Below are positions 47,246 through 61,189 of a stretch of DNA of 64,000 nt, one piece after another. The DNA is from Vanilla planifolia (Eukaryota > Streptophyta > Magnoliopsida > Asparagales > Orchidaceae), in the NCBI GenBank assembly GCA_023846275.1, contig CM043874.1, positions 22,129,130 through 22,193,129 on the forward strand, read 5' to 3'. Below the pieces are notes generated by a model that saw only the letters and a program-made list of their open reading frames with translations, searched no databases and was not told the DNA's origin. Numbering within the stretch: the stretch's first letter is position 1; each line of letters begins with the position of its first letter. The translations under genes were made by a program, and so were the position numbers.

Positions 47246-50200
47246 CTGATAAGTCATGGATCATGTCAACATAACATATTAAAAGGTTAACTATTTTCTC
47301 ACTTATATGAAGAAAAAAAATAAAAAAAAAAAAATAATTATCGTATTTTTGGAGGAGATGAGAAACATTAAACGATGGTGAACAATACGTGGTTTGAGCA
47401 AATGCAATCCCTGTTTTGTTCTAAAAGTATGTTTTCTTATTATTAATTGATGGTTTCTTTTGTTGCAGCAAAAGCAATTTTGGTGTGATGTTAATGTAAC
47501 TTACCCATAACTTGACGAAGATATCAATGGCAACAGGGAAGATGGCGATGAATATAGTTATGACAGCTTCATCAACTTCAAAACCATAGTGTTCCATAAT
47601 GATTTCTGCAAAAGCATGCCAACCAAACTCTGAATGATACCTGCAATTGCAGAATCATTGGATACAAATCAGAAGATTAGACCAAATTTATAAAGAACAA
47701 ACAAAGTTTTAGCTTACACAGGAGACTTGAGTACTCTAGATATGTTCATATCTAATGCAAACAGCTCCTTTTAATTCCTTGATATATAGACAAGGGTGGT
47801 GGTCATTAATGTGTAATACTACAAGAGTAATTAGACTTGAAATTGAATTAAGTTCTTATTTCTACAGTTTGGAGTTCCAATTCTTATCTTGTTGATCTTG
47901 CTAGTTCATCACTTGTGGTTTATGAACTTTGGGTTTAAGTCTCATTTAAGGCTAAGTAATTGAATTTTTTGTTACCTCTACAATTCTATCTTTACAAGAA
48001 AACTACCCAAAAAGAAATATGCTTAATTTAGGTTTGATTCAAGCTCAAAATTCCGGTTTACCATTGGAGACCTAATATCTCAACGAATAAGAGAAGAAGG
48101 TTAAGCTCTGACTCGGTTTGCTAATAACTTCAGTTTCAAAAAGAAGTTTTAAAATAACCTTTGAAAATGAAATTTTATGATAATAAAAAGTGTCATTGAA
48201 TTTTTTTATTAGGATTTTAATACTTATTGAGTTTGAAGTGAAAAAAAAACTTGTAAAACAAGTGTTGAGTAGTTTGCTAACATAGCCTCTAAAACTTGCA
48301 ATGCTTGGACTAGACACAAACTATTCTTCATCACATACATAGCTGCTGAAAGCATGTTTTTGAGTGAACCACCTCACAAAAAAAAAAAAAAAAAAAAAAA
48401 AAAAGAAGCAAACATTGTATGCATAGCGATAAAAATAGACAGCAAAACTTACCCCAAAAGAATATCAGCTACGAGAATAATAAGAAATGCCTTCCCTGAG
48501 TCTGATATGTTATTTAGAAGCTTATACCCTGTAAACTTCAGCAAAGCAACCTAAAAATACAACAAAAAATCACACATCAAAACATATATTGTATAAGTTA
48601 ACTTAAAATAGTAGGATTTTCTGAGACAGACTGCCAAGGTTCATTGATGATAAAATTAGAACGAAAAAATTTATTGAGATGATGTACATTTGCCTACTTG
48701 TCATCAACAACAGCAACAAACCTTAAACTTACTTAGCAGGTCAACTACTTTTGTCTATTCATCCTATATCAAAAAACAAAGGCTTCATCAAAGACCAAAA
48801 ACCACTTGGAAGTATATTGCAATGGCTTAAAAGGATGATAACAGGTATTAAATGTTGGTGATTTACCCAATAAACTAATATCATAGTTGATTCAAGAAGC
48901 AATCAACTCCCGCCTACGAATTGTTAAAATGCCCTCAACTAACTTGAGTTGTACCAAATTGAAAAATGGTTCTATCCTGAGAGCAAATATTAAAAAATTT
49001 GAACATCTTTGATAATAAGAAAATGCTACATCATCATACACAATCTGAAGCACTAGTTCTATAGTAATAAAGAAAGATTGGCCCTAAAATATTCTCAGTA
49101 TGTTGGTAACCAGGATAACTCTAAAAAATGTCATTTTTCACATCATTGCTCAAGGGATAGTAGTTTAGATTGTCCTGTGGAAACCATAGTTCAACAAATC
49201 CAATTGCCATGGGGTAAGTTTTGGTCATCCATAAGATTACAAAAGGGTTTGATTGAAGGACGTTGGATAATATTGGACCTCTACCTTTGGGTCCCATAAA
49301 TGGTTTAAATCATGACCCAATTTGACTTGAGAAACAATTCAGTTAACCTTTTAAATATTATAACTTTTCTCAACCTCAAAAACCAATCCACCGTGTTTAT
49401 AAGTAATAGCGTTTGTTTTGGAACTAGGTCTTCATGTATTAGAATGCACAATTTTACTTCAAGTTTTTATTCCATAACACACATAATAAATTTTTTAGTT
49501 GTTTGGTTAACTTGATCCAGGTTTCAAGTAGAAAGTCTGATTTAGAAAATAAAACATTAACGATTGTTCATTAAACTATTGTTTTTGTATCTTTTTAAAA
49601 AATTTGGACTATCTATTTAAAAACTTGATTATATTTGTTTTGAATATTTTAAAGCATTTTTTTTCTCTATTGAAGCATATCAACTTCTTATTTAACATTA
49701 CAATGTTTATTCAATTACTGAAATGCTTTTACAAAGCAAAAATCCAATGGCTTCAAATAATTAATCGAGAAGTAGGGAAAAATTTTGGGTTGGTCCAAAA
49801 CTCAACTCATAGCAGGGCTTGGATCAGATTTGGGACAACCATGACCCAAAACATAGTAATCTAAAATGAATAACATCAATGTTGGGATTTAACCTCAAGT
49901 CAAACTTGAACTACTAACAAACCTAACTACTTGCATATTCAACGACTAGGGCTGAACTAAAAGGATTCTACAATCAACAAACTAAAAGTGTGGATGAGAA
50001 TTCTTGGGGCTTCCATCAAGTGAAAATAATGTTTGGTAGTTGTATCGAAAACTATCAAGATTGATAATGCATTTTATCTCATGACCAAGTGAAATACAGA
50101 ATGATTTGCATAAAGATCAGTTTGATTAATTATTTTTAGCAGAATTCAAATGTAAAGGTGAACTATGAGCAAATGAATATGAAATATGCAGATGATATAC

Positions 50201-53200
50201 TTTTCTTGTGGGATATATGTCACATGGGGGAAGCTTAAAAGAAATCAGAGAAGGATAATATCATACGCACACTAACTGCTGAGAGAAAACTTATCACACA
50301 GCAATGCAGCTTATAGAGTTAACGGAGAGGAGAAGCTTGAATATTGGATGCTTGTTCTAAAACAAATTAGGCTAGGAAAAATTTGAAGAATATCTAAGGA
50401 AAGAATGAGAAATGGCAATGATACGGATTAGGAGTGAATCAAGCCAGGGATGAAACCGGGTCCAGGAAGGCATTTCTGTTAGGCCAGAAATTGAATGAAG
50501 AACACTTTTGACCTTTGTCTAGAATACTCACATATGGAAGGTTTTGATGGAAAGATAACAACAAAGGATTGAGGATGATGATAAGAACTTAAATTTCTGA
50601 TGGAGCAAAAGGCTATGTTTATTTGGAATGGCATAAAGATTTTTCTAGGAAAAGAATGAGCTAAGCAATCGGCTGAAAAAGGAAAAGAACAAGGTCTTTT
50701 CACGTAGACATTCATAACTCACAACAAAGTTCACGGACAGATTGCCAAACACCAGAGAAGATCTTCGAAGTATTAGGGCTAGTGACCCTCATAAAGGCAT
50801 ACATTAAAATAAAGTTATGGAATGGTCATCATACTTGGACATTTCCCATCCATGGAGAGGAGCCATCTTTGGCTGGTGAGGCCTGGATTGGAATTCAGCA
50901 TGTAAGCAGGGATCATCCAGATAAGAAGCAGGAAAAATTAAGCCTATGAGCCTCCTAGAGTATATTTGATGGAGGCAACCATTAGAATGTTGTAACTAAT
51001 AAATTGTTCCAAATGAAATTTGAAGATTTAATCTTAACGTGGATAATTAGAGCTTCATGCTCTGAGATTTGGATGAGGACTTGTACAACACCAAAGATGG
51101 TCTCAAAATGAAGAACCAAGAACTAAAATATTTTATTGTAAAAGCTTTGCATAAGTAACTATATCTAAACATTTAAAAATAAGTTCAACTCCTCACATTA
51201 AAATATAAAAGATATAAATGGGTTTCAAATCACAGAAGCACCTCTACTAGCTTGAAATGAAAATATTTTATAAGCAAAAATAACTTGTCACAAGCATGCC
51301 AGATTTATTTAATGCTCCTTAGTCTAATCGACATACTTAGAAATCTATATGAGTTCTTCTAAATTTGGAATAGATGATGTATAAAAAGGCATGTTGGATA
51401 ATTTTAACCTAAAACCAAGCTATGGTGGCAAATGACCTATTTTCCAAAATGAAACTAGCTCTATGCATCAAAATGGAACATGGCAACAGTACAATATTCT
51501 TCAAAATTTGAAATTGAAGCTGTACATTGGGAGGTCCGATCAAGAAATTAGGTTGGCACCAAGACAAATTAGATCAATTACTTTCTGATCCTCCCTCAGA
51601 TAGTGAGAAAAGAAGTCCTGTCTACCATAATGAGCAACAAAAAGATAACTACACAGTCATATTTTGGCTTTTAAATAAATAATTATAAAGATCTGAGTTA
51701 TACTACACAAGATGTATTCACAAAAGAAAAACACCTTTCAAGTCTTTCAATCACATTAGAAGATTTTGAATTTGTACTAAAAAGAATCATTGTCTCTCCA
51801 AGAGTATTTTAGTGTCTTTTGAAGAGTTTTTGATGGATTGTTCATTATATCATCTATTGATCATTGATCTTCTGCAACGAAAGACAAAGGTTTTGTTATT
51901 GCGAACATCCTTTATGGCACCAAGGGATCCTTAAAACTAATTTGACATCAAATCATCACTAGTGGAGTTGCTGTATCTCTCTTGAATATTTTCTTTTAGG
52001 TCTCAATGTCTCCATTGCCTACAACAAACTTGCTACATTTTCAAGAGGAACTTTTGCTCTAATTGTTTGAGGTCATGGTCATAGTTGCGGTAAGGATCTT
52101 GAACCAAATCATGATAATTTCAGTAAAGAATGTGGTCGTGTTTCTAACATCGCTTGATCTCCTTGGCGTTTGCTCTCATTGTGGACATATGACCACTTCT
52201 CTAAAAATTATCGGATCAAGTTTGGAAACTTATTGGGATAATATTGTTAAAAATGAAGTTCTCTCTACAAAGTCTCCTACTAAAGATGAAGGTGTTACCT
52301 TAACTTGAGATGAGTAAAAAAAAAATTCAAGAAACTCAAACAACGCTTACAAATATTTATTTCACATTCTATATTGAAGTTGTGTTTACTACTAAAGGTG
52401 TCTTTAGTGCTAACCACAATAAGTCCTACATGTTAGATGTTACATCTCAAATAACTAGTAATTGTTCCACCTTTTTTGCATTAACTCTATCCCAATCATT
52501 ATCCATATTTGTAGTATAGATTAATCGTATTCTCTTATTATGGGTTTTGGATAAGCTCTAGTACCTAAAGTTTTCTCCCTTGATGATGTCTCTTAAACTT
52601 CTAAATTTCTTATGAGCCTTCTTTCTATTAGCCAACTTACCAAAACACTCTATGACATTAGATCTTTTGCCCAAAATAAGATCTTATTGCAAAGATGAGG
52701 ATTGATAATGGTCATGAATGTGATGGTTTTTATTTGTTGGGTGCCAATATTATGCTTACATCTCCCAAGGTGTTGTACCTGTTGTTGTGTCTTCATCTTA
52801 GCAAAACTATCATTAGAGTCATCTATCTCTTCTTAAGTTAAAGCACTTATACCTCTTAAGTATTCTAATTTCAAGTGCGAATATTATTAATTAAGTAAAA
52901 ATCACCGTGCTTGTTATCCTCAATGAGTCGAGAATAAGAGTTCGATTACATTCAAATTAGTTCATTCAAATGTTTAGGGCTTTCGTTGAGTTAGTTAGAT
53001 TAATCTTCTAAAATAAAAGCCTCAAGTACTAAAAGTAAAACAATATTTTTATAATAAATAAAGACCCATTTTTCTATTACCATTTAAGTCCTTAGATTGG
53101 CAATAATTTTAAGTGTGCTCAAACATCTATTTGATACCCTTAGTTCATTAGGCAATATACGTCCAATATTATGTCCATACCATCTTAGCAAAATGGTATA

Positions 53201-56069
53201 ATTGAATACATGCATTGACAAATACTTGATGTTGCTCACATGCTCCTGATTCAGATGCATGTGCCAAACAAGTAACAACAGATGTTGTACTCGCAATCTA
53301 CTATTTTATCAATCAGATACCTTTTTTTATGAAGGAATTACTCCTTTTTACTTATTATACCCCGAGAAACCTCTTTTCTCAATTATTCTTGGAGTTTTTG
53401 GTTTCGATGGACAATTATTTTCTTTCTTGTTTATCTCATACCCATAAAGGTCATTGCTATTATGATTCTATTGGACATCATTTTAAAACATTTTATGAAT
53501 ATTACTTTTTTGAATTAACCCCATATTTTTCTAAGACAATGTCCTCTATTCTTTTACCTCCTTGGTCACATCCTATTCTTGATCCAACCTTTAAGCCTAC
53601 AAATCCTACTCCTCTCAAAGTATAGTCTAAACAATCAAAAGAGACTACTTCCTAACTATTATAAAGTTGCCTACCACAGACACTACATTTAGTTCCCTTA
53701 TTATAGATCCACCAACATCACTAACCCTTTTGAACCTTGGCTTATTGCTTTTTGATAGAGGAAAAAGTCTCATAAAATCCGTGCCACAAATGCTCATATC
53801 TCTCTAAATAATATTAGCCCATCCTAAAGGGCCTTTAGCATGATTTTGACTCCCAAGACCAACCAGGAAGCATTGACACATCTTTAAGTGCCAGTATGAC
53901 ATCAATGAAAAAAAGTCCACTCTTTACACTCATGGAATGTGAGATTTGGTTTAGCTGGATGTTGACTATAGATGGGTATTCACTTTTAAGCACAAACCAA
54001 ATGATGTCATTGATGAATAAAAGGTTTGTTTAATAGCCAAAATGTTTATTCAAGCACATGATATTGATTATAACGTGACTTTCTCTCTTCTTATGTGCGT
54101 AAATTTAATTCATATCTAGTTTTCTCTTGAATTCAATTAAGACTAACTTATATTTTAACTTGATGCCAAGAATGCCTTCCTCTATAATGCTTTGCAAGAG
54201 AGAATTTTAATTACTCAAGAGAAGAAAGTAAATCATGTTTACAAGTTGAAAAAAAATAATTTACAATTTGCAATAAAGTCTAAGAACCTGGTGTTAACAG
54301 TTCTATTAGATTGTTACTATCTTTGAATTTCAAAGTTGCTACCTATTCATTCAGTATAGTAAAGGAAAACACTTTTGATATTCTCATCCTAGTTGTCTAT
54401 GTAGAAGATACTCTTATAACTAATAGTGATTTCACTAGTATTACAAAGACAAAAGAATATTTGGTAAAGGGTTTTGTTATCAAAGATATGAGACATCCTC
54501 AAAACTTGGGATTTTGATAGCTCCTTGTCCCAATAGAAGTATGTAATTGATATCCTACAAAAGGCAAATCAACTTTGTGCCAAATCTATTGAGACTATGA
54601 AAAACCTAAATATATTTTTATGGAAAGATAATGAGAAACATTTCGAAGACAAACTTGCACCAGACTAGTGGAAATTGATCTACGTTACAACTCCTAGACT
54701 AGATATTTTCTTTTTCATAACCATTATTAGTTATTTTATAAAATGTCTAAGCAAGTTCACTAGAATACTATTATAAAAATTTTAAAATATGTTAAGCAAG
54801 CTCCTCAAAAGGGAATGCTATTTGCAAAACATGGTCATGTACAAAGGCATATTCTAATATCAATTATGACACAATCAACTTCAGACTATTACACTTTCTT
54901 AAAAGAAATTTAATTACTTTGAGAAACAAGAAACAAATCGTGATAGCTTAGTCTAACATTGAAGTTGAATATTGAGCCATGGCTAACACAGTCAATGAAT
55001 TGTTTTGAATCTAACAATTTTTTGAAAGACTAAGTATTCAATATCCCAAACTATAATCCATGTACTATGACAATAAAGTGTCTATTAATATTGCAAGTAA
55101 TCCAAACTTCACGAGTAAAACAAGTATATCTAGGTTGATTATCACTTTATTAAAGAAGCCACCATGGGAACAATTTACACCACCTTTACATTTTTCGACA
55201 ACTAGTTGACCACTATGTTTACCAAACACTTAGCTTGGAAAGGTTAACTTGATCGATATCTATACTTCAACTTGAGTTGAAATAATAGAATATATTAAAT
55301 CATTTTTTTCATTTCATTGATATAAACCTATAAATAATAATCCCAATATTCTTTGTTTTATGAGATTTTTTCTTTTAGTGACATGTTTTCTTATGTATTT
55401 GTGGTTTAAACCATACATAAAATGTGATACTTATTTAAGTGCCAATAAAAATAAATAAACTTTTCTAAATGGCAGGTGGTAGTTTAGGGTAAAGGATGTA
55501 TGGATGCATATACAAAACTTAAACAATACTATTGTAGAGCAAAACAGGAATAATAGCTTTTGGTAGTATAAAAATTTTAGTATTTATGCTGTTATAATTG
55601 CTTTATTGAGGACAGGTATATTTTTCCAAGACTTCACATCATATTCATGGAAGGAAAGGAACAAATCTTTAGTTTGTGGAGTAAGGGACAAATGTAAATA
55701 CAAGATATAGTATTAAGCATTCCTACAATGGTTCTAGGAAAACATATGATTGCACAATGAATTTCAAATTGCTTGATGGATTGATTCTAGGAAAATCCAA
55801 GGAAATTTTAACATCTTCAATCAAAGAACATGGTGTGGTTTGTGCAAGAAATATACCAATAATAAGAACATCTAGCATAAAAATAACAATTTGAGGATAA
55901 AAACTATGCTAATCTTACCACATAATTGGAAAGGTAATCAAAGTTCTGACTTACTTTGCTTTTATTTGAATAAATTAGAATGAACAGCACTACTCCATAA
56001 ACCATATCTGACCAAATATTTGCAAAAGCTCTACGATTCTCTAGCCTGAATTCATCCCTTAATTCTATC
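47177..56069 (-). CDS. DLDG1: CemA/PcxA-like chloroplast envelope protein, C-terminal part (DLDG1-like)
   Basis: Exons in transcript order: 56069-55955, 48550-48453, 47640-47505, 47245-47177. All have GT-AG borders and matching phases, giving about 138 residues ending in TAG. The sequence runs RIELRDEFRLENRRAFANIW, then VALLKFTGYKLLNN, then YHSEFGWHAFAEIIMEHYG, then LFKFLPRLSP...MQRH. It matches the C-terminus of nuclear CemA/PcxA-family proteins, related to plastid CemA (HSPHGWEL..., FPVILDT..KYWIFRYLNR..P). I see three hydrophobic segments (around MVYGVVLFILIY, AFLIILVADILLG and AVITIFIAIFPVAIDIFVKL). In Arabidopsis DLDG1 acts in the chloroplast envelope and affects proton homeostasis and greening. 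The N-terminal half, including any transit peptide, is missing from the window and is probably beyond the right edge. It is convergent with the HAC gene. Confidence 0.85.
47505..47640 (-). CDS. DLDG1: CemA-like gene, penultimate exon
   Basis: It encodes YHSEFGWHAFAEIIMEHYGF and a strongly hydrophobic segment ending FVKLW, with gtaagt donor and ttgcag acceptor on the minus strand. The first Gly codon is completed from the preceding exon. Confidence 0.88.
48378..48404. repeat. Poly-A tract near exon 48453-48550
   Basis: About 27 consecutive A on the + strand (poly-T in the gene's sense) lie in the 0.8-kb intron, downstream of the 48453 donor. It is a simple repeat. Confidence 0.95.
48453..48550 (-). 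CDS. DLDG1: CemA-like gene, third exon from the end
   Basis: It encodes VALLKFTGYKLLNNISDSGK then AFLIILVADILLG. This 98-nt exon starts in phase 0 and ends two bases into Gly. The donor is gtaagt. Confidence 0.88.
48551..55954. other. 7.4-kb intron of the CemA-like gene
   Basis: No further exon is needed: the phases on both sides join directly. The left half (48.6-51.7 kb) is unrecognised sequence. The right half holds the Ty1/copia fossil. Confidence 0.75.
51900..55270 (+). mobile_element. Fossil Ty1/copia retrotransposon, antisense in the CemA-like gene
   Basis: Traces of copia-type proteins occur on the + strand in the right order: gag/protease-like (about 52,060-52,720), integrase (about 52,850-53,630), reverse transcriptase (about 53,930-54,520, including a VVYVED block equivalent to the catalytic YVDD region) and RNase H ending near 55,250. 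No convincing LTR pair or primer-binding site was found. It is broken by several dozen interruptions and is inactive and old. It lies in antisense to the host intron. Confidence 0.75.
55955..56069 (-). CDS. DLDG1: CemA-like gene, fourth exon from the end
   Basis: It encodes IELRDEFRLENRRAFANIWS and the first membrane segment, ending SNKSK. The first base completes an Arg codon from an exon that is not in the window. Confidence 0.88.
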
Positions 56070-56569
56070 CTGATAATCAAGGAGAACAAAAAGAGAAAAC
56101 AAAAATAGAGTTAAAGGCACACAGAAAATTCTGATGAAAATAATTAAGAATTTTCAATATTCTTGCAAAGCAAGATTCATTATCAAGAAAAAAAGAACAA
56201 TAGCCTGCATTGGCTTCGAAATTTATGAGATTTTTCGTCTCCAAGTTTATTAGCTTAAATAGAAAACCATGCAATGAAAGTCAATAATAATCCAATCAGA
56301 TGACACTGTCACCTAACGGCATTTTATGTACGTACCCTTTATCAACAGTGAGGCATTAAATGTGTCACTACGTATGACACTACTCCAAACAACTGCTTTA
56401 CAGGATGAGACATCTACAACTCTCTCTAGTGTTGGAATTTGCTAATGATATTCATTCAGCCATTTCTTTGTATAATTGTATCCTATTTACAAGGCACACT
56501 ATAACATTTTTCTGATTATGATCCCACAAAGCTAACCTTAAGCTTTTACCAATGAATAACACCATGCAA

Positions 56570-57450
56570 TGGATAACAAATTGACAACAATAACAACATG
56601 AACAAGACTTATCCCACAAAATAGGATCTGGTACATTTATCTTAGCACATTTTGTTACTCAAACAATATTAGGCCCACAAAATGGGATCGAAATTTGAGA
56701 GTTTCCATATGAGGATCAATGCTCCATTACCCATTATTAATTTGCTGATCAATTTCTTATATTTGGCTTTGCATATACTGAGATGATAAAACTCTGAAGT
56801 TGTTCTCCATAGATCCCAATTGTCTTTAGCAACAAGTGCAATTTGATCAACAAAAAATATGAACCATGATAATTAATCATGAGTATGCCTGATAAGAATA
56901 TCCATAATTAATATACAAAAGACAAGGACTAAAGCAAAACCTTGAGAAAATTCAATTATGATTAAAAAATGTCTCTTCCATCCTACTTGAGGGCATATGC
57001 AATGTATTACTCTATTGCTTGTATCTTTCGTAAACTCAATGTATCAATACTAACTTTTTTTCTTTTCTAAAATCTTTCAAAGTAATTCCATTGATAATTT
57101 ATTATATGCTTTTTATCGACCAAAAAAACTTAAGCAAAACTTTTCTTTTATTACTATAAATTTCTCCATTGTACTTCTCAAAAAATAAAACAATGTTCAT
57201 GATCGACCATCCTAGCATAGGCAAAACTGATTCAATCATAAACTACTCAATTACTTTCTCCCATTTTTTCAAAAAAAGACTCATCAACTAAATTTTCCAA
57301 TGATTAACACAACTAAATATCTCATTTTTATTAAATCGATATCAAAGTAATTTTCTATACTTTTTAGGCATATTTTTGCAATCAAAATAATATTAAATAG
57401 TTACATAAGTTAAGAGTTTCTATTTATTTCATATGTTTTACACATCTATA
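56570..57450 (-). mobile_element. RTE-type LINE remnant (3' part), sense with the CemA-like gene
   Basis: At about 56,580 the + strand reads (caa/taa)n then cttatcccacaaaataggatc, the characteristic antisense of the 3' end of plant RTE LINEs. The following kilobase has blocks typical of the antisense reverse-transcriptase region of the same family (for example 'atgcctgataagaa', 'tatatgctttttatcgacc' and 'atgatcgaccatcctagcatag'). Many stops and frameshifts show it is inert. The remnant may extend to about 58.5 kb. Recognition is from memory of the family, not from an alignment. Confidence 0.55.
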
Positions 57451-60400
57451 AGAATGACATTTACACTTACTATTTTGCACATTTTATTTCCCATCTTACC
57501 TCACATATACTTCATAAATACATCAACAAAAATAAAAACTTATATTTTTAATAGAGCAACAAAACTCCTTTAAATAAACTATGCTATTACAATTTTTTTA
57601 ATGAGAATATGAAAATAATCCATCTATCTAGATTTAATATCTTCATCATCAACTAGTACCTACTGATTGATTTAGATCTCTAGTTTCTTTCTTCCTTCGG
57701 TAAATTTACGTATCTTTTATTCTCTTTAGCAGTCAGTTTATTATATAAACTGCAAATGTTGCTTTCTTACTATCATGATTATTTTTTTAGCCTTTAGTCA
57801 TGCTAATTCATCACTTCTAATTTTTTATACTCTTATAATTAAACAAGTGAGCCCCTTTAATACATATTATTTGATTTAGACCTTTGGATATTGGATAGTT
57901 GAACATTCAAGGATATTGTTTGCTCTTTTACTTATCACTAATTTATAACTCTTCCAATTCTCAACACTCTTACCATTGAATGATTGTTTTAACAAAACTT
58001 TTTATTTTGTACAAGTTTTCACTATCAGATTTCTTCACAACTAAGAAATTATTTTAGTTTCTAAGCACGTCCTTAGCTAACAAATATAATAGGGGCATTA
58101 TTTCACATATGAAAAGCATCATCATCTTTATCACAAGTCATAACCATAACTCTTAACATTTTTTTTCAAATAAATTCATATTTTCATTCATAAATTCCAC
58201 TACCCAATTTAGGGATATTGCTTGTTCTTTCACCTATCACTTTTAAGTTGGATATCAAAGATCATTAATCAAACCTTCAACTTAAATGACCTTACAATCT
58301 TTAAAGTGTACATACCACTCTTATGAGAAAATAATCGGTACAAAGAAATTCTTATATTTCCTTTTAAACCACTTAATGCAGATTCGATGAATATTATTTC
58401 AAAAACTAGCTTTTCAATTAAAAATGCTTGTTCAATAAGGAGTCTTCATCTGCCACACCTATTGGAAAGTAATTCAATGGAGTTGCTGCCACCTTTATGA
58501 TGGACAAACCAGATAATTGTACTCCACCTCATTCAGTCAAACATGAAGAGAAAAGTCCTTGTGAGATCTTGGTTTTGATAGAACAGAAACTCCACCAAAC
58601 ATTATCGTTAATAAATCAAAGAATTTTTTTGGGAAAGCTTGAAGCAGGAGCATGAATACCATGATTTTTTTTTCTGCAATAATTCTGTTATTTCATATTT
58701 CCTATGGATAGATTTGGCATTTCACTCATGAACTACGGGGATGTTCAAAGGCCTTGGCTGCCACAATAAATCTCAGCATCGATTATTATTGAACAGAAGT
58801 TATTTTTAGCCACCAATAGTATGTTGCAACTAGGAAGGACTCCAAGCTTAGCTTTGTTGCAAAGGCAACTAGTTCTTTGCCAGACAAGTATCCTGACACA
58901 GCATGCCCTTATAACACTCTCAATACCCATATCCTCTCTCTCACACTACCTTCTCTTCCTCTAAATAAAGAACAAAGTTAGGAAGCATAACCCTTTATAA
59001 CATCGCCATACATCTAGTAGAATAGCACTAGCAAAAAAATACCTTAAAGCATTTTCACTTGCTAAAATATGTAGCTGTGGCGTTATATTGAAAGAGCATT
59101 AAGGAGGATCAAAACCTGCATCCTCATCTAAAGAGGCAAGCAAAATCCAACAACAGGGGCATACACCCCGTGTCCACATACAATCATCCAATGCTACAGC
59201 ACATGTAATTCAATTGGTCACCTGGTTACCCTCATGCAACATGTGTGCCATTGTAGGCCAAGAAGTATTGAATAGTAATGAGCATAGAGAGATAGTCCCG
59301 CTGGTTTCCAACTCAGTATTTAAAATTGTTAAATTCATATTCTTTTGTTCTTCAAGAAATTGAGATAATATTAAGAATAGATTGTGAAACATCTAGAACA
59401 CTGGCAAAAACCTAGGAGATGATCATGGAAACAAATGAAATACCATATTTAGAATGATGTTTCCTTGGGAACTCAGAAGGAAATGAAGGCAAGTAAAACA
59501 AGATAGTATTGGTATTATGAGGTCAAACAAATCTTCAAGTCTTTCAAGTTGAGAATTATATTACCAAATATATAAGGTATTCAACAGTTCCATTCCAAAA
59601 ATAGTTGTTTCAGGTAGTAATGTGGTAAAACAAAGCTCCTTGACGTAACTCCAGGCTAGTAACCATAATTCATGCAACTAATGACAATTGAATAATCAGA
59701 ATAGTTCATGACATCCTTATTTGTATGCATGAAGCAAGTATCAATAAGTTATTCCTTCTATTTTCAACATCCTATAAGATGTCTAGAGATCCCTTCCAAA
59801 TAGAAAATTTATGTCTCTAATTGTGGTTAGTGGAAGAATTACTCTATCGGAGTGCTCATGTCAATCCCTCCAAAAGTACTTTATAGGGATTTTGTAACAA
59901 TGATAGAAGCAAACCTTGAGGGTTAGTCTAGCATAACAATGGCAGTTGGAAAAAGATATTTTCTAGTAGATTGATTCATTGAAAAAATATATTTATGTGA
60001 ACAAAAAAGAGTTTTTTTATAGAGTTTGCATGACATTGAAAACTCTGCAATTAACTGAATAAGTAGCTTTTGGAAGTTGTTTCCCTACCAAAGCCTAGGA
60101 TAGGTGGTATGGCATTTTGGCTCTTTTAGGATTCCACTAACTCATTCTTAATTTGTGAGGATCCACTTGTGCAAAACATTCCATTTTTTGCTAATTATTT
60201 GCACAAATATTTGTTATTATTTTAACCTATGAAGATGAATGACCTATGTGAGAATATATTCAACCATTTTCAAGTTAAAATTAAAGTAACAATATTTCGT
60301 AAAAATTGAGAATAATAACAAATAACATTTTCAAACAAATCATATCATAAAATAGAATTTGCTTTATTAAAGGAGAGGTATGTATATAAAAGAATATATG

Positions 60401-61180
60401 CACAAATAAAAACTAATAAAGCCATGTATATATTCTGAATTTTATAAATAAATGGATATCACTTTCTTCAAATAAAACTAGTAATAACATATACAAGTTC
60501 TAAATTGTTCAATTAATTTTCAAATTTATAATAAAAATAAATCATATTTGAATCTTTTACCACTAAAAAATTATTACCACCGACCAGATTTTTTTCGTGT
60601 CACTAATATTGGTCAAGATTCTTTAAACATATTTCTCGTCAGAAACATGCCCACAAATATGATGAATATACTTTGCAACTAAACTTGGTTCTGATTAGAT
60701 GATTAAGAAACATAGTAATACAATAGAATCTACTAAGTCAACTTTTGATGTGTTTAACTTTATGATTAGTGATTATTCTATATCCCAACTTGCTACACCA
60801 ATTAAACTGGATTATAAAAGTTGGAAATCAATCATAGGAAATCGTATAATTCCTTGATCATGATGGAGCATCATCTAAAACAAAAGGAAATAATAGCTTA
60901 ACATTTTGATTTTATGCATTGGAAGTGAAAATTGGTATAATATAAAATAAGACAATAACATTAATATTAAAATATCAATAACAAGCTTAGTAATTAGTGT
61001 TTCATTATGTTTCCTTCCAAAGTTTCTAATGTATTTTTTGAGTTGATTGATGCATAAAGAGTACCAATTTACCCTTAGAAGCCAGTTGAAATAAAACCTT
61101 ATTTATTCTATGTCATATCAGAGCAATTTGATTCTAAATTCTATGCAATCTATCATGACTCAACCTAGCTACTTATCTTT
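57450..61180. other. Intron or intergenic DNA right of the CemA-like exons
   Basis: No exon of the CemA-like gene or any other gene could be recognised on either strand. An isolated stretch at about 60,561-60,600 (cactaaaaaattattaccac) resembles one end of a CACTA transposon, but no partner end is visible. Confidence 0.5.
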
Positions 61181-61189
61181 CTTTCTCTC

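Noticed and set aside
60561-60600. Possible CACTA transposon terminus (cactaaaaaattattaccac, with cgacc following)
   Set aside because: No matching inverted end or transposase was found in the window, so it is only a hint.
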